From: CAIQPS01 sp963721365
Lineage (GTDB): Bacteria > Actinomycetota > Thermoleophilia > RBG-16-64-13
Length of the DNA stretch: 64,000 nt
Reading direction: 5' to 3'
Assembly: GCA_963721365.1 (NCBI GenBank)
Contig: CAVRJE010000023.1
Location: forward strand, 186,001-250,000
The notes below the pieces were generated by a model. That model was not told where the DNA came from. It made no database searches and saw nothing but the letters and a program-made list of their open reading frames with translations. Shown piece by piece: positions 1-9,078 of this stretch. Each line of letters starts with the position of its first letter. Position 1 is the first letter of the stretch. A program made the translations under genes and the position numbers.

Positions 1-161
1 CTTCTCCGGCCCCAGCAGGGACACGGCCCCGTTGCCGAAGCCGGTGTCCACAGCCGCCACCAGCAGCAACTCAGCGTCGCGCCGACCGCCTCGCAGGTGG
101 TGCGGCCCATCCGCCCCAGAGCCCCGCAGACGGCGACCTTGACCTTCATCTTCTCGTGCAT
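1..161 (-). CDS. dapB: 4-hydroxy-tetrahydrodipicolinate reductase, N-terminal part, cut by window edge
   Basis: This is the start of a DapB-like reductase of the diaminopimelate/lysine pathway, which reduces the dihydrodipicolinate precursor with NAD(P)H. The visible N-terminus has the nucleotide-binding loop VCGALGRMGR, followed in another frame by AAVDTGFGNGAV, which matches the DapB pattern. The ATG at 161 lies 11 bases after the stop of the M16 peptidase gene, so it is probably the last or next-to-last gene of the pnp operon. One base appears lost near position 85, because the DapB match jumps frame there. The rest of the gene lies outside the window. The assignment rests on about 50 residues. 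Confidence 0.75.
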   Translation of the reverse strand, partial: MHEKMKVKVAVCGALGRMGRTTCEAVGATLSCCWWRLWTPASATGPCPCWGRR

Positions 162-172
162 CTGCTCCGCTC

Positions 173-1450
173 CTAGGCCAAGCCGGCCAGACAGTCCTCC
201 GGGACGACCCCTTCGAACTGCGACTGGTCCGACCCGATGCCCACGACCGACAGTTGAGCCGGCCGGTAGACCTCGGAGGCGAGTTCGAGAACCTGTTCGG
301 GCGTGACCGCCTCGATTCGCTCGGCCAACTCGTCGAGCGACAGTATCTCGGTGCCGGTCAACACCCCTTTGCCCAGGCGGGTCATCCGGCTGGAGGTGCT
401 CTCCAGGCCGAGGATCATGCGCCCTTTCAAGTGCTCTTTGGCCCGCTGGAGCTCGTCGTCCGGCACCGGTTCGGTGACTAGGCGCAGCAACTCCCGGCCG
501 ACCGTGTCCATGACCGCTTCAAGGCGTTCGGGCCGGCAGCCGAAGTAGAGCCCGGTGAGTCCGGTCTCCTGGTAGAGGCTCGAGAACGAATACACGCTGT
601 ACACCAGGCCCCGCTTCTCCCGTATCTCCTGGAAGAGTCTGGAACTGAGCGAGCCCCCGAAAAGGCTGTCGAGGACCGAAAGCTGGAAGCGGCGCTCGTT
701 GTCGCGGGCCAGTCCTACCCCGCCGAGGCAGACGTGCATCTGTTCTGTCTCTTTCTCCACGAAACGGCGGCGAGGCTTCACGGCCGGCTGCTCCGGCGCG
801 CGCTTGGGCTCGACGCCGTTCGAGGCGAGTTGCCGCTCGAGCAGCAACTCGCGGACCGCGTCGTGGGCGACGTTGCCCGCGGCAGCAACGACCATGTCGC
901 TGAACTGGAAGCGCTGACGGTGATAGCCCCGGATCTCTTCCTCGGAGGCGTCGGCGATGCTCTGCCGGGTGCCGAGGATCGGATGCGCGAGCGGGTGGCC
1001 GTCGAGTACGACTTCCGCCAGGACGTCGTGGATGAGGTCCTGAGGAGAGTCCTCCACCATGGCGATCTCTTCCAGGATGACTTCCCGCTCACGGTCGAGG
1101 TCAGCGAACGTCGGGGTGATCAGCATGTCGGCCATGACGTCCATGGCGACGGCAAGCTGGTCATCCAAGAAGCGGCCGTACACCACGACGTACTCCCGGG
1201 ATGTGCTGGCGTTCAGCTCCCCTCCAAGGGTGTCGAAGACCTGGGCGATCTCTTCCGCCGTGTACTTCGACGACCCCTTGAAGAGGAGGTGTTCGAGGAA
1301 ATGTGAAGCGCCTTCGAGCGCACCGGGCTCATCCCGAGAACCGGCGGGGATCCAGAAGCCCAGACACACCGATCTCAGGTGGTCGAGCTTCTCGGTGACC
1401 AGCCGCTGGCCGTTCGGGAGATGCTCCAGGCGGTACTCGTCAGGCGACAC
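173..1450 (-). CDS. M16 family zinc metallopeptidase (pitrilysin-like, processing-peptidase type)
   Basis: A 425-residue zinc peptidase of the M16B type. The inverted zinc motif HFLEH is at residues 50-54 (H50, E53, H54), within the usual N-terminal catalytic half, and a second M16-like domain follows. Length is typical for the single-chain bacterial family (about 410-430). The GTG at 1450 shares its first base with the pnp stop (TAGTG), so the two are translationally coupled, which favours this start over longer readings. The gene order pnp-M16 peptidase-dapB is common in Gram-positive bacteria. The substrate is unknown. The reading frame is intact. Confidence 0.92.
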   Translation of the reverse strand: MSPDEYRLEHLPNGQRLVTEKLDHLRSVCLGFWIPAGSRDEPGALEGASHFLEHLLFKGSSKYTAEEIAQVFDTLGGELNASTSREYVVVYGRFLDDQLAVAMDVMADMLITPTFADLDREREVILEEIAMVEDSPQDLIHDVLAEVVLDGHPLAHPILGTRQSIADASEEEIRGYHRQRFQFSDMVVAAAGNVAHDAVRELLLERQLASNGVEPKRAPEQPAVKPRRRFVEKETEQMHVCLGGVGLARDNERRFQLSVLDSLFGGSLSSRLFQEIREKRGLVYSVYSFSSLYQETGLTGLYFGCRPERLEAVMDTVGRELLRLVTEPVPDDELQRAKEHLKGRMILGLESTSSRMTRLGKGVLTGTEILSLDELAERIEAVTPEQVLELASEVYRPAQLSVVGIGSDQSQFEGVVPEDCLAGLA

Positions 1451-3567
1451 TAACCTTCCTTCTGAGACAGATTCTCGAGCAGCCGCAGGCTGATCTTCTC
1501 CTTGCCGCCCTGCATCTGCACGTCGAGGACTTCCACCCGCACCAGGTCGCCACGGTTGACAACGTCTTCGACGACGTTCACGCGATGATCGGCCAGCCGC
1601 GAGATGTGGACCAGACCGTCGGTACCCGGCTTGAGCGTGACGAAAGCGCCGAAGGAGGTCGTTGACGCTACCCGGCCCTCCACGATGTCGCCCACCTGGG
1701 TCTCCCTCGTCAGAAGGCCGATACGCTCGATGCAGCCGTCGCCAAGTTTGCCGTCGGTGGCGAAGACCTTGATGAGGCCGTCTTCCGCAACGTCGATGGT
1801 GCACTCGAACTCGGCTTCCATGCCGCGGATGGTCTCGCCGCCCTTGCCGATGACCGCGCCGATCTTCTCGGGGTCGATGCGGATGGTGGCGATGCGCGGC
1901 GCGAAATCGGACAGCTCGGGCCGCGGGCCGCTGAGCACTTCGGCCATGCGATCGAGAATGAACAGCCGCGCTTTCCGGGCGCGAGCCAGGGCGTCGCGCA
2001 TGATCTCGAACGTCACGCCCGTGATCTTGATGTCCATCTGGAGAGCGGTGATGCCCTTGTCGGTGCCGGCGACCTTGAAGTCCATGTCGCCCAGGTGGTC
2101 TTCCACCCCGGCGATGTCGGTCAGCACCACGTAGTCGTCACCCTCCTTGATGAGGCCCATGGCGATGCCGGCCACCGGACTGGCGATCGGCACCCCGGCG
2201 TCCATGAGAGCCAGTGTGGAGGCACAGACGCTGGCCATGGAGCTGGACCCGTTCGACTCGAGAGTCTCGGAGACCAGGCGGATGGTGTATGGGAACTTCT
2301 CTTCGTCGGGGACGACCTCGACGAGAGCCCGCTCGGCGAGGGCGCCGTGGCCGATCTCGCGCCGGCCGGGACCGCGCATGAAGCCTGTCTCCCCCACGCT
2401 GAACGGCGGGAACTTGTAATGATGCATGAAGCGCTTGGACTCTTCGATATCCAAGCCGTCGACACGCTGCTCGTCGCGGGCGGCGCCCAGCGTGAGCAGG
2501 GTGAGCACCTGGGTCTGGCCCCGGGTGAAGAGGCCCGAACCGTGAGTGCGCGGAGCGACGCCCACCTCGCAGCTGATAGCCCGGATCTCGTCGACCCCGC
2601 GGCCGTCGGGCCGCTTCTTGTCGACCGCGATGGCATGCCGGACGGCTTCCTTCTCCACGGCGTCGAAGGCCTTGGAGACCTGGGCTGCTTCGGCGATCTG
2701 TTCGTCGGACGCACCATCGGGGGCCCAGTTCGTGACCAACTCCTGTTTGAGGGCGGCCAGAGCGTCGGCTCTGCCGTGCTTGTCCAGCACGGTCGAGGCC
2801 GCCTGGATCTGGGCGCCTACGCGCGCTTTGATCTTGTCCATGACGGCCCGGTCGGGCAGCTTCGGCGCAAACTCCATCTTGGGCACGCCCACCTCGGCGG
2901 CCCAGGCCGATATAGCCGCTACCTGCGTCTTGATGGCCTCGTGCGCGACCTCGAGCCCGGCGATGATATCGGCCTCGTCGACCTCCTCGCACCCGGCCTC
3001 CACCATGCCGATGGCGTCCTTCGTGCCCGCCACTACAAGGTTGACGGGGCTTTGGTCGATCTCCTCATAGGTGGGGTTGACCACCCAGGCGCCGTCGACC
3101 TTGGCCACCCGCACCGCGGCCACCGGCCCCCCGAACGGGGCCTCAGACAGGCAGAGCGCCGCCGAAGCGCCGGTAACGGCCAGCACATCGTAGGGGTTCT
3201 TCCTGTCTACCGAGAGCACCGTGGCCACGATGTGGGTCTCACGGTTGAAGCCTTTGGGCCACAGAGGCCGGATCGGCCGGTCGATCAGCCGCGCGTTGAG
3301 GATCGATTGATCGCTCGGCCGCCCTTCCTTCTTGATGAAGCCGCCAGGGATCTTCCCGGCTGCGTACATACCCGCCTCGACGTCGACCGTGAGGGGGAAG
3401 AAGTCAACGTTGCGCTCGGTAGCGGCCACAACGGCCGTGACCAACACCATCGTGTCGCCCAAGCGGACGACCACGGCTCCGCTCGCCTGCTTAGCCAGTC
3501 GCCCCGTCTCGAAGCTGATCTTCCTGTCGCCTACCGTTACCTCTGTCGTGCTTACTCCACTTGCCAC
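1450..3567 (-). CDS. pnp: Polyribonucleotide nucleotidyltransferase (PNPase)
   Basis: A 705-residue phosphorolytic 3'-5' exoribonuclease of the RNA degradation machinery. Two RNase PH-like domains (about residues 10-230 and 310-540) are followed by a KH domain with the GxxG loop IGKGG and a C-terminal S1 domain (GRVASTTSFGAFVTL). I chose the GTG at 3567, which has GGGAG about 8 bases upstream. An upstream TTG at 3645 would add 26 residues with no family match. The gene lies 84 bases downstream of rpsO, the classic rpsO-pnp pair. It is intact over its full length, unlike many other genes here. Confidence 0.97.
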   Translation of the reverse strand: MASGVSTTEVTVGDRKISFETGRLAKQASGAVVVRLGDTMVLVTAVVAATERNVDFFPLTVDVEAGMYAAGKIPGGFIKKEGRPSDQSILNARLIDRPIRPLWPKGFNRETHIVATVLSVDRKNPYDVLAVTGASAALCLSEAPFGGPVAAVRVAKVDGAWVVNPTYEEIDQSPVNLVVAGTKDAIGMVEAGCEEVDEADIIAGLEVAHEAIKTQVAAISAWAAEVGVPKMEFAPKLPDRAVMDKIKARVGAQIQAASTVLDKHGRADALAALKQELVTNWAPDGASDEQIAEAAQVSKAFDAVEKEAVRHAIAVDKKRPDGRGVDEIRAISCEVGVAPRTHGSGLFTRGQTQVLTLLTLGAARDEQRVDGLDIEESKRFMHHYKFPPFSVGETGFMRGPGRREIGHGALAERALVEVVPDEEKFPYTIRLVSETLESNGSSSMASVCASTLALMDAGVPIASPVAGIAMGLIKEGDDYVVLTDIAGVEDHLGDMDFKVAGTDKGITALQMDIKITGVTFEIMRDALARARKARLFILDRMAEVLSGPRPELSDFAPRIATIRIDPEKIGAVIGKGGETIRGMEAEFECTIDVAEDGLIKVFATDGKLGDGCIERIGLLTRETQVGDIVEGRVASTTSFGAFVTLKPGTDGLVHISRLADHRVNVVEDVVNRGDLVRVEVLDVQMQGGKEKISLRLLENLSQKEG

Positions 3568-3651
3568 TTTCTTTACTCCCGTCTGAGGGCCTCCGTGGCC
3601 CTCTATCCTGCCGATTCTCTCTTCGCTGCCGCTTCTTTCCGACAAACCGTA

Positions 3652-3918
3652 CTACCTGCGCAGACCCAGATCCTTGACCACCGTCCGGTACCTCTCGACG
3701 TCTTGCTTCTGCAGATATCCGAGCAGGCGCCGCCGGTGCCCGACCATCTTGAGCAGGCCACGGCGCGAATGGTGGTCCTTGGAGTGGGTCTTCAGGTGTT
3801 CGGTCAGAACGTTGATGCGCTCGGTGAGGATGCCTATCTGCACCTCCGGCGAGCCGGTATCGACTTCGTGCTTCTTGAACCGGTCGATGATCTCGGTCTT
3901 GCGATCTTTGCTGAGCAT
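3652..3918 (-). CDS. rpsO: 30S ribosomal protein S15
   Basis: An 88-residue S15, which binds the central domain of 16S rRNA early in assembly of the small subunit. The sequence is typical through its length (TGSPEVQIGILTERI, then HSRRGLLKMVGHRRRLLGYL). The ATG at 3918 has a strong AAGGAGG site 6 bases upstream. About 130 bases of leader with two GC-rich hairpins precede it, and pnp follows. In many bacteria S15 represses its own mRNA through a leader structure. Confidence 0.97.
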   Translation of the reverse strand: MLSKDRKTEIIDRFKKHEVDTGSPEVQIGILTERINVLTEHLKTHSKDHHSRRGLLKMVGHRRRLLGYLQKQDVERYRTVVKDLGLRR

Positions 3919-3994
3919 GCATGGCCTCCTTGGGCTCCTTGCCCCCAGCCGGGACGCTGCGGTCCAAGCCGAGATGCAGGTTTCAATGCTGGTG

Positions 3995-4045
3995 GCGCGG
4001 CTAACCGCGCGCGTCCACCTCGCCGGAGCGCACTTCGCTCCGGTG
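3995..4045 (-). promoter_or_regulatory. Two hairpins in the rpsO leader, possible S15 autoregulatory element
   Basis: Upstream of rpsO the transcript can form two stable stems. One is 6 bp with a 4-base loop (3995-4000 with 4005-4010). The other is 8 perfect bp plus a G-U and a C-G pair around a 5-base loop (4021-4030 with 4036-4045). S15 leaders in several phyla fold into structures that mimic the 16S rRNA site, so an autoregulatory role is a reasonable inference. No known S15 motif was matched base by base. Confidence 0.4.
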
Positions 4046-4144
4046 CGGTGATGTAGGGTACCACAGGGAGGCGAAGTCGAGGCGCCGCGGGGCCGCGTGG
4101 CGCGCGCCGCGCGGCGATGACGCTGCTGCTCCCGCGTCGCCGCC

Positions 4145-6262
4145 CTAGTAGATGTAGAGGTACGTCCCCACGGGGACTCAGCGGATAGAGGTACGTCCTC
4201 GTCCCAAGCTGGGTGCGGACGCAGCCGTGGCTCGCGGGGAGCCGTCGGCACGCTCGGATAGCCGTGGATGGCGATGACGCTCGGCGAAGGCCGAAAGTAC
4301 ATCGGCAGATAGCAGCGAGCTGGTCTACACCGTCTTGCGCAGCACCTTGAAGGTGCCCGAAGGGGTGACGATCCCCACGCTTGCGCTCCCGGTGCAGACG
4401 TGCAGGGTGTAGACCACTGCGCCGTTCTTGCAGTACAGAAGCACCTGCTTGGTCTTGTTGACCTCTATCCAGGGGTTGGTGGCACCGCTCTTGGACGGCG
4501 TGGGCCGGCTGGCCGTCTGCAGCCGGTTCCAGACGGCGGCGCTGAGGTTACCGTCCCTCGTCATCCCTTCCCACTTCTGGAAAGCGGTGATCGCGCCACG
4601 CGTCTTGGAGTCGATGACCCCATCGATCGTCCCCGGGAGGTAGGAGAGGTCCGTCAGCCTCTGCTCGACCCATTTCGACTTGTTCGGTCGTGAACGTAGC
4701 CTGGGCACGGCAGGGTACCGAGCACGTCGAACGCGTCGAGGCTGATATAGGCCCTGAGGCGTTGCCCTCGTCCCACGAGATCTGGACCGTGTGCTTGCCG
4801 CTCAGCGGTCCCGGTGGACCAGACCTTCTGCTGATACGCCGTCGCCGTCGCGCAGGGGTCGACGCTGACGGGAGCCTTGTCGACGGACACGACCGCGATC
4901 CCCATCCCCGGGCCCATAGTGGCTATCCAATCCAGACGCACACCGGTGAAGGTCACGCTGACCAGGGAGCCGCCGCTGGTAGCCGCCTTGTAGTCGCCGC
5001 CCGATGCGGAAGCCCCGGAGAAGGTGGACCAGGTGCCGGAGTAGAGCAAGTCGCGGATTGTCTGCTCGTAGCGGTTCACCACGTACGCCTGGGTCAGGTC
5101 CCCCGCAGGTTGAACGCGTCGATGCTGACGTACGTGCCGGAGCCGGGTTCTTGCCGTCCGTCACCTCGATCTTGACCGGTGAGCGCCCGAGGGCGAGTTC
5201 GCCGGCGTTCCACACCTTCTGCTGGTGTGCGGTCGCCGTGGCCGCCAGATCGATCCTGGTGGCGTCGGCGCCGTCGAGCGAGACCCAGGCCGCGCCGAGC
5301 GTTGTCCCTCTGGTGGCGATCCAGGCCAGGTAGGTGCCGTTGAACTCCATCGTCACCGACGCCCCACTAGTGCTCGCCTGTCGGTAGCTACCGCCGGAAG
5401 CCCCGCTCGTAGCGAACGTGGCCCACGTCCCGGTGTAGGCTAGACGCGTGTCGGTCTGCTCGATCCTCCCGGTGCCCACGATGGTACCGATGACGTCCAC
5501 CGCGTCGATGGTGAGGTACTTGCCCGACGCACTCGCCGAACTCCGGACAATTCTGACCCTATGGATGCCGTTGCTCAAGTCGCCGGTGGACCACACCTTC
5601 TGCTGGTAGACAGCCGTAGGGTTTGCCAGGTAAATCGTCTGCGCGAACACATCGTCCAGGTACACGTCGGCTATTCCGGTAGTCGTGCCTTTCATGGCGA
5701 TCCAGTCCAGCCTCGTACCGTTGAACGTGATCGTGACCGACGCCCCGTTGGCGCTCGCCCTGCCGTAACTGCCCTTCCAAGCCTTGGAGGTGGAGAATGT
5801 CGCCCACGTACCCGAGCGCCCAAGCCGCGAGTCGGTCTGGTCGTAGCGGGTCATGAACATGAAAGAGTCCGCAGAAGTGTTCGAGCTCGGTACTCCCGCC
5901 GCCGTCACGGTCACATGCAAGGTCCCGGAGGCGTGCGCGGGGGTGACGGCCGTGATCTGCGTCTCCGAGAGCACCGTGTAGCTCGCGGCATCCGTGCCTC
6001 CAAAGGAGACGGCCGAAGTGCCCGAAAGCCCCGCGAACCCGGTACCGGTGATAACAACGCTGGTTCCCCCGGTGGTCGGTCCGGATGAAGGGGCGATCGC
6101 GGTTATGGTGGGAGGCTCCGCTGCCAGGGCGCTCCCGGCCGGGACGAGAATCAGCAAGGCGACGAGTGTCAGGGCAGCGAACGCAGCAGGCCCGGCGAGC
6201 CTGCGAAGAACTGACCTACCCCACCACCGACTACCGGACGCGACAGCGCTCGCAGGTGCCAC
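4145..6262 (-). CDS. Mosaic secreted L,D-transpeptidase with TIG domain, three jelly-roll repeats and peptidoglycan-binding domain (frame-broken)
   Basis: A secreted cell-wall protein of about 705 residues. It starts at GTG 6262 after a GAGGAGG site, with a signal peptide (hydrophobic run, then AGSALAAE). Next come an IPT/TIG domain (about residues 49-137) and three repeats of about 120-130 residues with the pattern GTW.TF, WIA..G, YQQKVWSTG, IDA.DV.GT, resembling jelly-roll carbohydrate-binding domains. A peptidoglycan-binding domain (WVEQRLTDLSYLPGTIDG) and a YkuD L,D-transpeptidase domain follow. The catalytic part is recovered by changing frame: IHGYPSVPT, then the nucleophile motif ASHGCVRTQL, ending GTYLYIY at the TAG at 4145. 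At least five frame breaks occur (near 5110, 4790, 4690, 4325 and below 4240). It is either a pseudogene or poorly sequenced, and similar breaks in essential genes favour the latter. Predicted job: 3-3 cross-linking or anchoring in peptidoglycan. Confidence 0.8.
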
Positions 6263-6373
6263 AAAAACCCCTCCTCATGCCCACAATTAGGCGGGAACCC
6301 GCAGAATGACGGCCTCAGACTATCACGTGTTTTCCGGCCGGCACACTCCCTATCTGCGTCCTTTATCGGCAGC

Positions 6374-6604
6374 TTACCCCTCGAAGCCGAGCATCTCCGC
6401 CGGATCGACAATGCGGTCAAAATCCTCGGCGGTGACGCGACCAAGGGAGATGGCGGCCTCCCTCAGACTGAGGTCGTTTCTGAAGGCTTGCAGGGCGATC
6501 TCCGCTGCAGCCGGCTGCGGTCGGACTTCAACCCGGCCGTCAGATATCGGCCAAAGCTGCGGCATCCGTCGGCAAGGAGGTGCAAGGATTGCAGCAGGGG
6601 CCAA
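6374..6604 (-). pseudogene. C-terminal remnant of a fumarase/aspartase family gene
   Basis: The last 40 or so residues of this short frame, with the core LREAAISLGRVTAEDF and then VDPAEMLG, resemble the C-terminal domain shared by class II fumarases and aspartate ammonia-lyases. There that helix pair ends in a D/E-P-x-x-M motif. The N-terminal lyase domains are absent: upstream sequence to 6604 shows no family match and is followed by an unrelated gene. It looks like a deletion remnant left when surface genes were rearranged between ribF and rpsO. The assignment rests on a short match only. Confidence 0.45.
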
Positions 6605-6642
6605 GACGCGCTACGTCTGCACTCCCCAGTACCGGTCGGCCG

Positions 6643-7119
6643 CTACTCCCACACGATACGGACCACGTAGTCCACGCGCCGGCTGCCGGTGATGAATATG
6701 AGGACGGTGCCCTTGCGCAGCTCCCCTTGCAATGTGATCACGTTCCCGGTCGTCACCGGCTGCCACCCGGGCCAGGTGATGGCCTCGAACACACCCGGGA
6801 TACTGGCGCCCACCTGCACTTCGAGGTCCTGGGCATGGTCGCTCTCCACCTCCACGCGGAAGCGCCCCGACCCGACCGAGCCCGGTGCGTCGCACTGAAA
6901 GATGTCGAAGTCACCGCGCGAGCCGCCCCGGCCGATCGAAGCCGACAGCGGAGTTCCGGGTGGGAGAGGCGTAGCCGCCTGGAGCTCGTCGTTAGGCTCG
7001 TACTGATCCGCGGTGGATCCGCATCCCGCGTCCCCCAGAGGCCAGGGACCGGCACACGAAAGCCCTATCCCGGGGCTGAGCATGAGGAGAGCGACTACGA
7101 TGGCGGCGACGATGGCCAC
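6643..7119 (-). CDS. Small secreted protein with PPC-like domain
   Basis: A 158-residue exported protein of unknown function. The GTG start at 7119 begins a hydrophobic signal segment (about residues 1-22). The mature part opens with YEPNDELQAATPL, a motif typical of bacterial pre-peptidase C-terminal (PPC-like) beta-sandwich domains, and runs on in beta-rich sequence (GDFDIFQCDAPG). Such domains usually accompany secreted enzymes, but here the domain stands alone. The gene has its own predicted promoter (7145-7173) and sits with the L,D-transpeptidase in an island between ribF and rpsO. No enzymatic residues are recognisable. Confidence 0.6.
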   Translation of the reverse strand: MAIVAAIVVALLMLSPGIGLSCAGPWPLGDAGCGSTADQYEPNDELQAATPLPPGTPLSASIGRGGSRGDFDIFQCDAPGSVGSGRFRVEVESDHAQDLEVQVGASIPGVFEAITWPGWQPVTTGNVITLQGELRKGTVLIFITGSRRVDYVVRIVWE

Positions 7120-7144
7120 GACCTACCCCCTTGCGTTCACGCCT

Positions 7145-7173
7145 AGTGTATGCCGGCGCCGGCTGCCCCGCAA
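7145..7173 (-). promoter_or_regulatory. Sigma-70 type promoter for the small secreted protein gene
   Basis: On the minus strand TTGCGG (7173-7168) is separated by 17 bases from TACACT (7150-7145). The expected transcript start is about 20 bases before the GTG at 7119. The spacer contains the palindrome GCCGGCGCCGGC. This gives the island its own transcription after ribF. Confidence 0.55.
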
Positions 7174-7204
7174 GCGAGACCTGGGAAGCGTTTCTTTCGG
7201 CCGA

Positions 7205-8173
7205 CTAGGCGGGGCCCTCGCCTGCCGCTCCGCCATCGCCGGAGTACGCCCGGGCCACCTCCACGTCCCGCCTGATCTGCGCCGCGAGAGAGTCTGCGTC
7301 GGGAAAGGTCCGCTGGCCCCGGATCCGCTCTAGGAAGTCGACGGCCAGGAGCGATCCGTACAACGTCCCCGAGTAGTCCAGAAGAAGGGTCTCGACCCGG
7401 ATCTTGCGATCGCTTTGGAAGGTCGGGTTGGTGCCCACGCTCGTGACCGATCGGTACGACTCCGCTGCGTCGACTGTCGATCTGGTTATGTAGATCCCAA
7501 GCCTGGGAAGGGCCATTTCTGGCGTGGGAGTAAGGTTCGCCGTCGGAGCGTCAAGGCCCCTTCCGCGACCGAAACCGCTGATCACGGTCCCCTCGATGCG
7601 GTGAGGGCGACCCAGGAGGCGGGCAGCTTCGGCCACGTCGCCCGCCTTCAGCAGCTCGCGGATACGCGTGCTCGAGATCACCTCGTCGCCCGCGCGCGCC
7701 AGGCCGACCGCGACGACTTCGAAGCCGTGCGAGCGGCCGTACCGGCGAAGGTCGGCCGGCGTTCCCGCCCCCGCGTGGCCGAACCGGAAGTTCTCGCCCA
7801 CAAACACCGCGCGCGCGCCCAGATGTTCGGAGAGCACTGCGCTGCAGAACGATTCCGGCGTGAGCTGGGCGAAGTCCCTGTCGAAAGGCACGACCACCAG
7901 TTCGTCCAGCCCCAGCGATTCCAGCAGTTCCGCTTTACGGGCCGGCGGCGTCAGCATCGGCGGTGCCGATCCGCGGCGCAGGACCGCTTCCGGGTGGGGG
8001 TAGAAGGTCACCGCCGCCGACGCCGCGCCGGCCGCCCGGGCAGCGTCGACAGCCCTCACCAGTATCTCCCGGTGGCCGCGGTGCACCCCGTCGAACACGC
8101 CGATCGCGACCACCCGACCAGTAGAGGGGGGGTCGGCTACCTCGGCGAGCGAGTTGTATATACGCAACGTCAT
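7205..8173 (-). CDS. ribF: Bifunctional riboflavin kinase / FAD synthetase
   Basis: A 322-residue enzyme that phosphorylates riboflavin to FMN and adenylates FMN to FAD. The N-terminal FAD synthetase half has the nucleotidyltransferase motif GVFDGVHRGH (residues 24-33) and ISSTRIRELL. The C-terminal riboflavin kinase half starts at RPHRIEGTVISGFGRGRGL and contains the PTAN motif. The ATG at 8173 overlaps the truB stop by four bases (ATGA), so the pair is co-translated. The frame is intact. In related genomes rpsO follows directly; here an island intervenes. Confidence 0.95.
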   Translation of the reverse strand: MTLRIYNSLAEVADPPSTGRVVAIGVFDGVHRGHREILVRAVDAARAAGAASAAVTFYPHPEAVLRRGSAPPMLTPPARKAELLESLGLDELVVVPFDRDFAQLTPESFCSAVLSEHLGARAVFVGENFRFGHAGAGTPADLRRYGRSHGFEVVAVGLARAGDEVISSTRIRELLKAGDVAEAARLLGRPHRIEGTVISGFGRGRGLDAPTANLTPTPEMALPRLGIYITRSTVDAAESYRSVTSVGTNPTFQSDRKIRVETLLLDYSGTLYGSLLAVDFLERIRGQRTFPDADSLAAQIRRDVEVARAYSGDGGAAGEGPA

Positions 8174-9078
8174 ACAGCCTCCGGGAAGACGACCAGCGGC
8201 CGCGCCCGCTCTCCCGTCCCCTCGTAGACACCCAGCAAACGTCCGGCACCGTAAACGCGGAAACGCCCGGCCGGCGCGTCCCGCAGTTCGTTGCCGTTCG
8301 CCGCCAGGCGGGCGTCGGCCTCGCTCAACTCGCGCCCGGGCATGAACGCCAGGGCCTGGTCGAGGCTGAGCACCCCCCGGCCCCCCTCCTGGTAGCGTCG
8401 AGGGGATAGCTCGACGGGCGCCAGCGCATCCAGCACCGAGAACACCCCCACGCGGGTCCGGCGTAGGGCGGCCGCGTAGCCGCCGCAGCCGAGAGCTTCG
8501 CCAATATCCATGGCAAGGGCCCGGGCGTAGGTGCCGCTGCCGGTCAGCGCCAACAGCCTGGCGGTCTGAGCGGCCTCGTCGAAGTCGACCAACGTGAGGT
8601 CGTACACCATGACCTCCCGCTCGGGCGTGTCGGCAGTCTCCCCTCTGTGAGCTTTCTTGTAGAGAGGCTCACCGTCCACCTTCACGGCGGAGGTAAGCGG
8701 GACCCGCTGCTTGATCCGGCCCCTGAACCGGTCGAGTACGCCCACTACGTCGGGTGCGGTCACCGTCCCTGCCGGGCTGCCATCGGCCCGCGTAAAGGTG
8801 ATCTCTCCCGTGGGATCGCCGGTAGAGGAGACAGAGCCGAACTGCACGAGCAGGTCGTACTCCTTGGGCAATCCCATGAGCAAGGAGGAGATCCGCGTCG
8901 CGGAGCCGACCATGATCAACAGAAGGCCGGTCGCGAACGGGTCGAGCGTGCCCGCATGACCTACGCGCCCCCGCATCCCGCGGCGGGCAGCCCGCACCAT
9001 GTCGAAACTGGTAGGGCCGACGGGCTTGTCGAGCAAGATGACCCGGGCAGGTATTGGTGCAGGACCCGCAACGGTCAC
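8170..9078 (-). CDS. truB: tRNA pseudouridine(55) synthase
   Basis: A 302-residue TruB that converts U55 of tRNA to pseudouridine in the T loop. The catalytic aspartate lies in GHAGTLDPFATGLL near residue 45. KVDGEPLYKKAHRGE and the SGTYARALAMDIG block are also family signatures. The GTG at 9078 overlaps the nrnA stop (GTGA). Longer upstream readings run into nrnA and are not TruB-like. The gene is part of the infB-rbfA-nrnA-truB-ribF run. Confidence 0.95.
   Translation of the reverse strand: MTVAGPAPIPARVILLDKPVGPTSFDMVRAARRGMRGRVGHAGTLDPFATGLLLIMVGSATRISSLLMGLPKEYDLLVQFGSVSSTGDPTGEITFTRADGSPAGTVTAPDVVGVLDRFRGRIKQRVPLTSAVKVDGEPLYKKAHRGETADTPEREVMVYDLTLVDFDEAAQTARLLALTGSGTYARALAMDIGEALGCGGYAAALRRTRVGVFSVLDALAPVELSPRRYQEGGRGVLSLDQALAFMPGRELSEADARLAANGNELRDAPAGRFRVYGAGRLLGVYEGTGERARPLVVFPEAV

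Noticed and set aside
2095..4056. A 653-codon plus-strand open frame over pnp and rpsO
   Set aside because: It lies opposite genes with clear family matches and has no recognisable domain; high GC makes long antisense frames common.
4151..4200. Direct repeat AGAGGTACGTCC twice, with a GTCCCC/GGGGAC palindrome
   Set aside because: Both copies fall inside the coding end of the L,D-transpeptidase (TYLYPL and TYLYIY), so they need no separate explanation.
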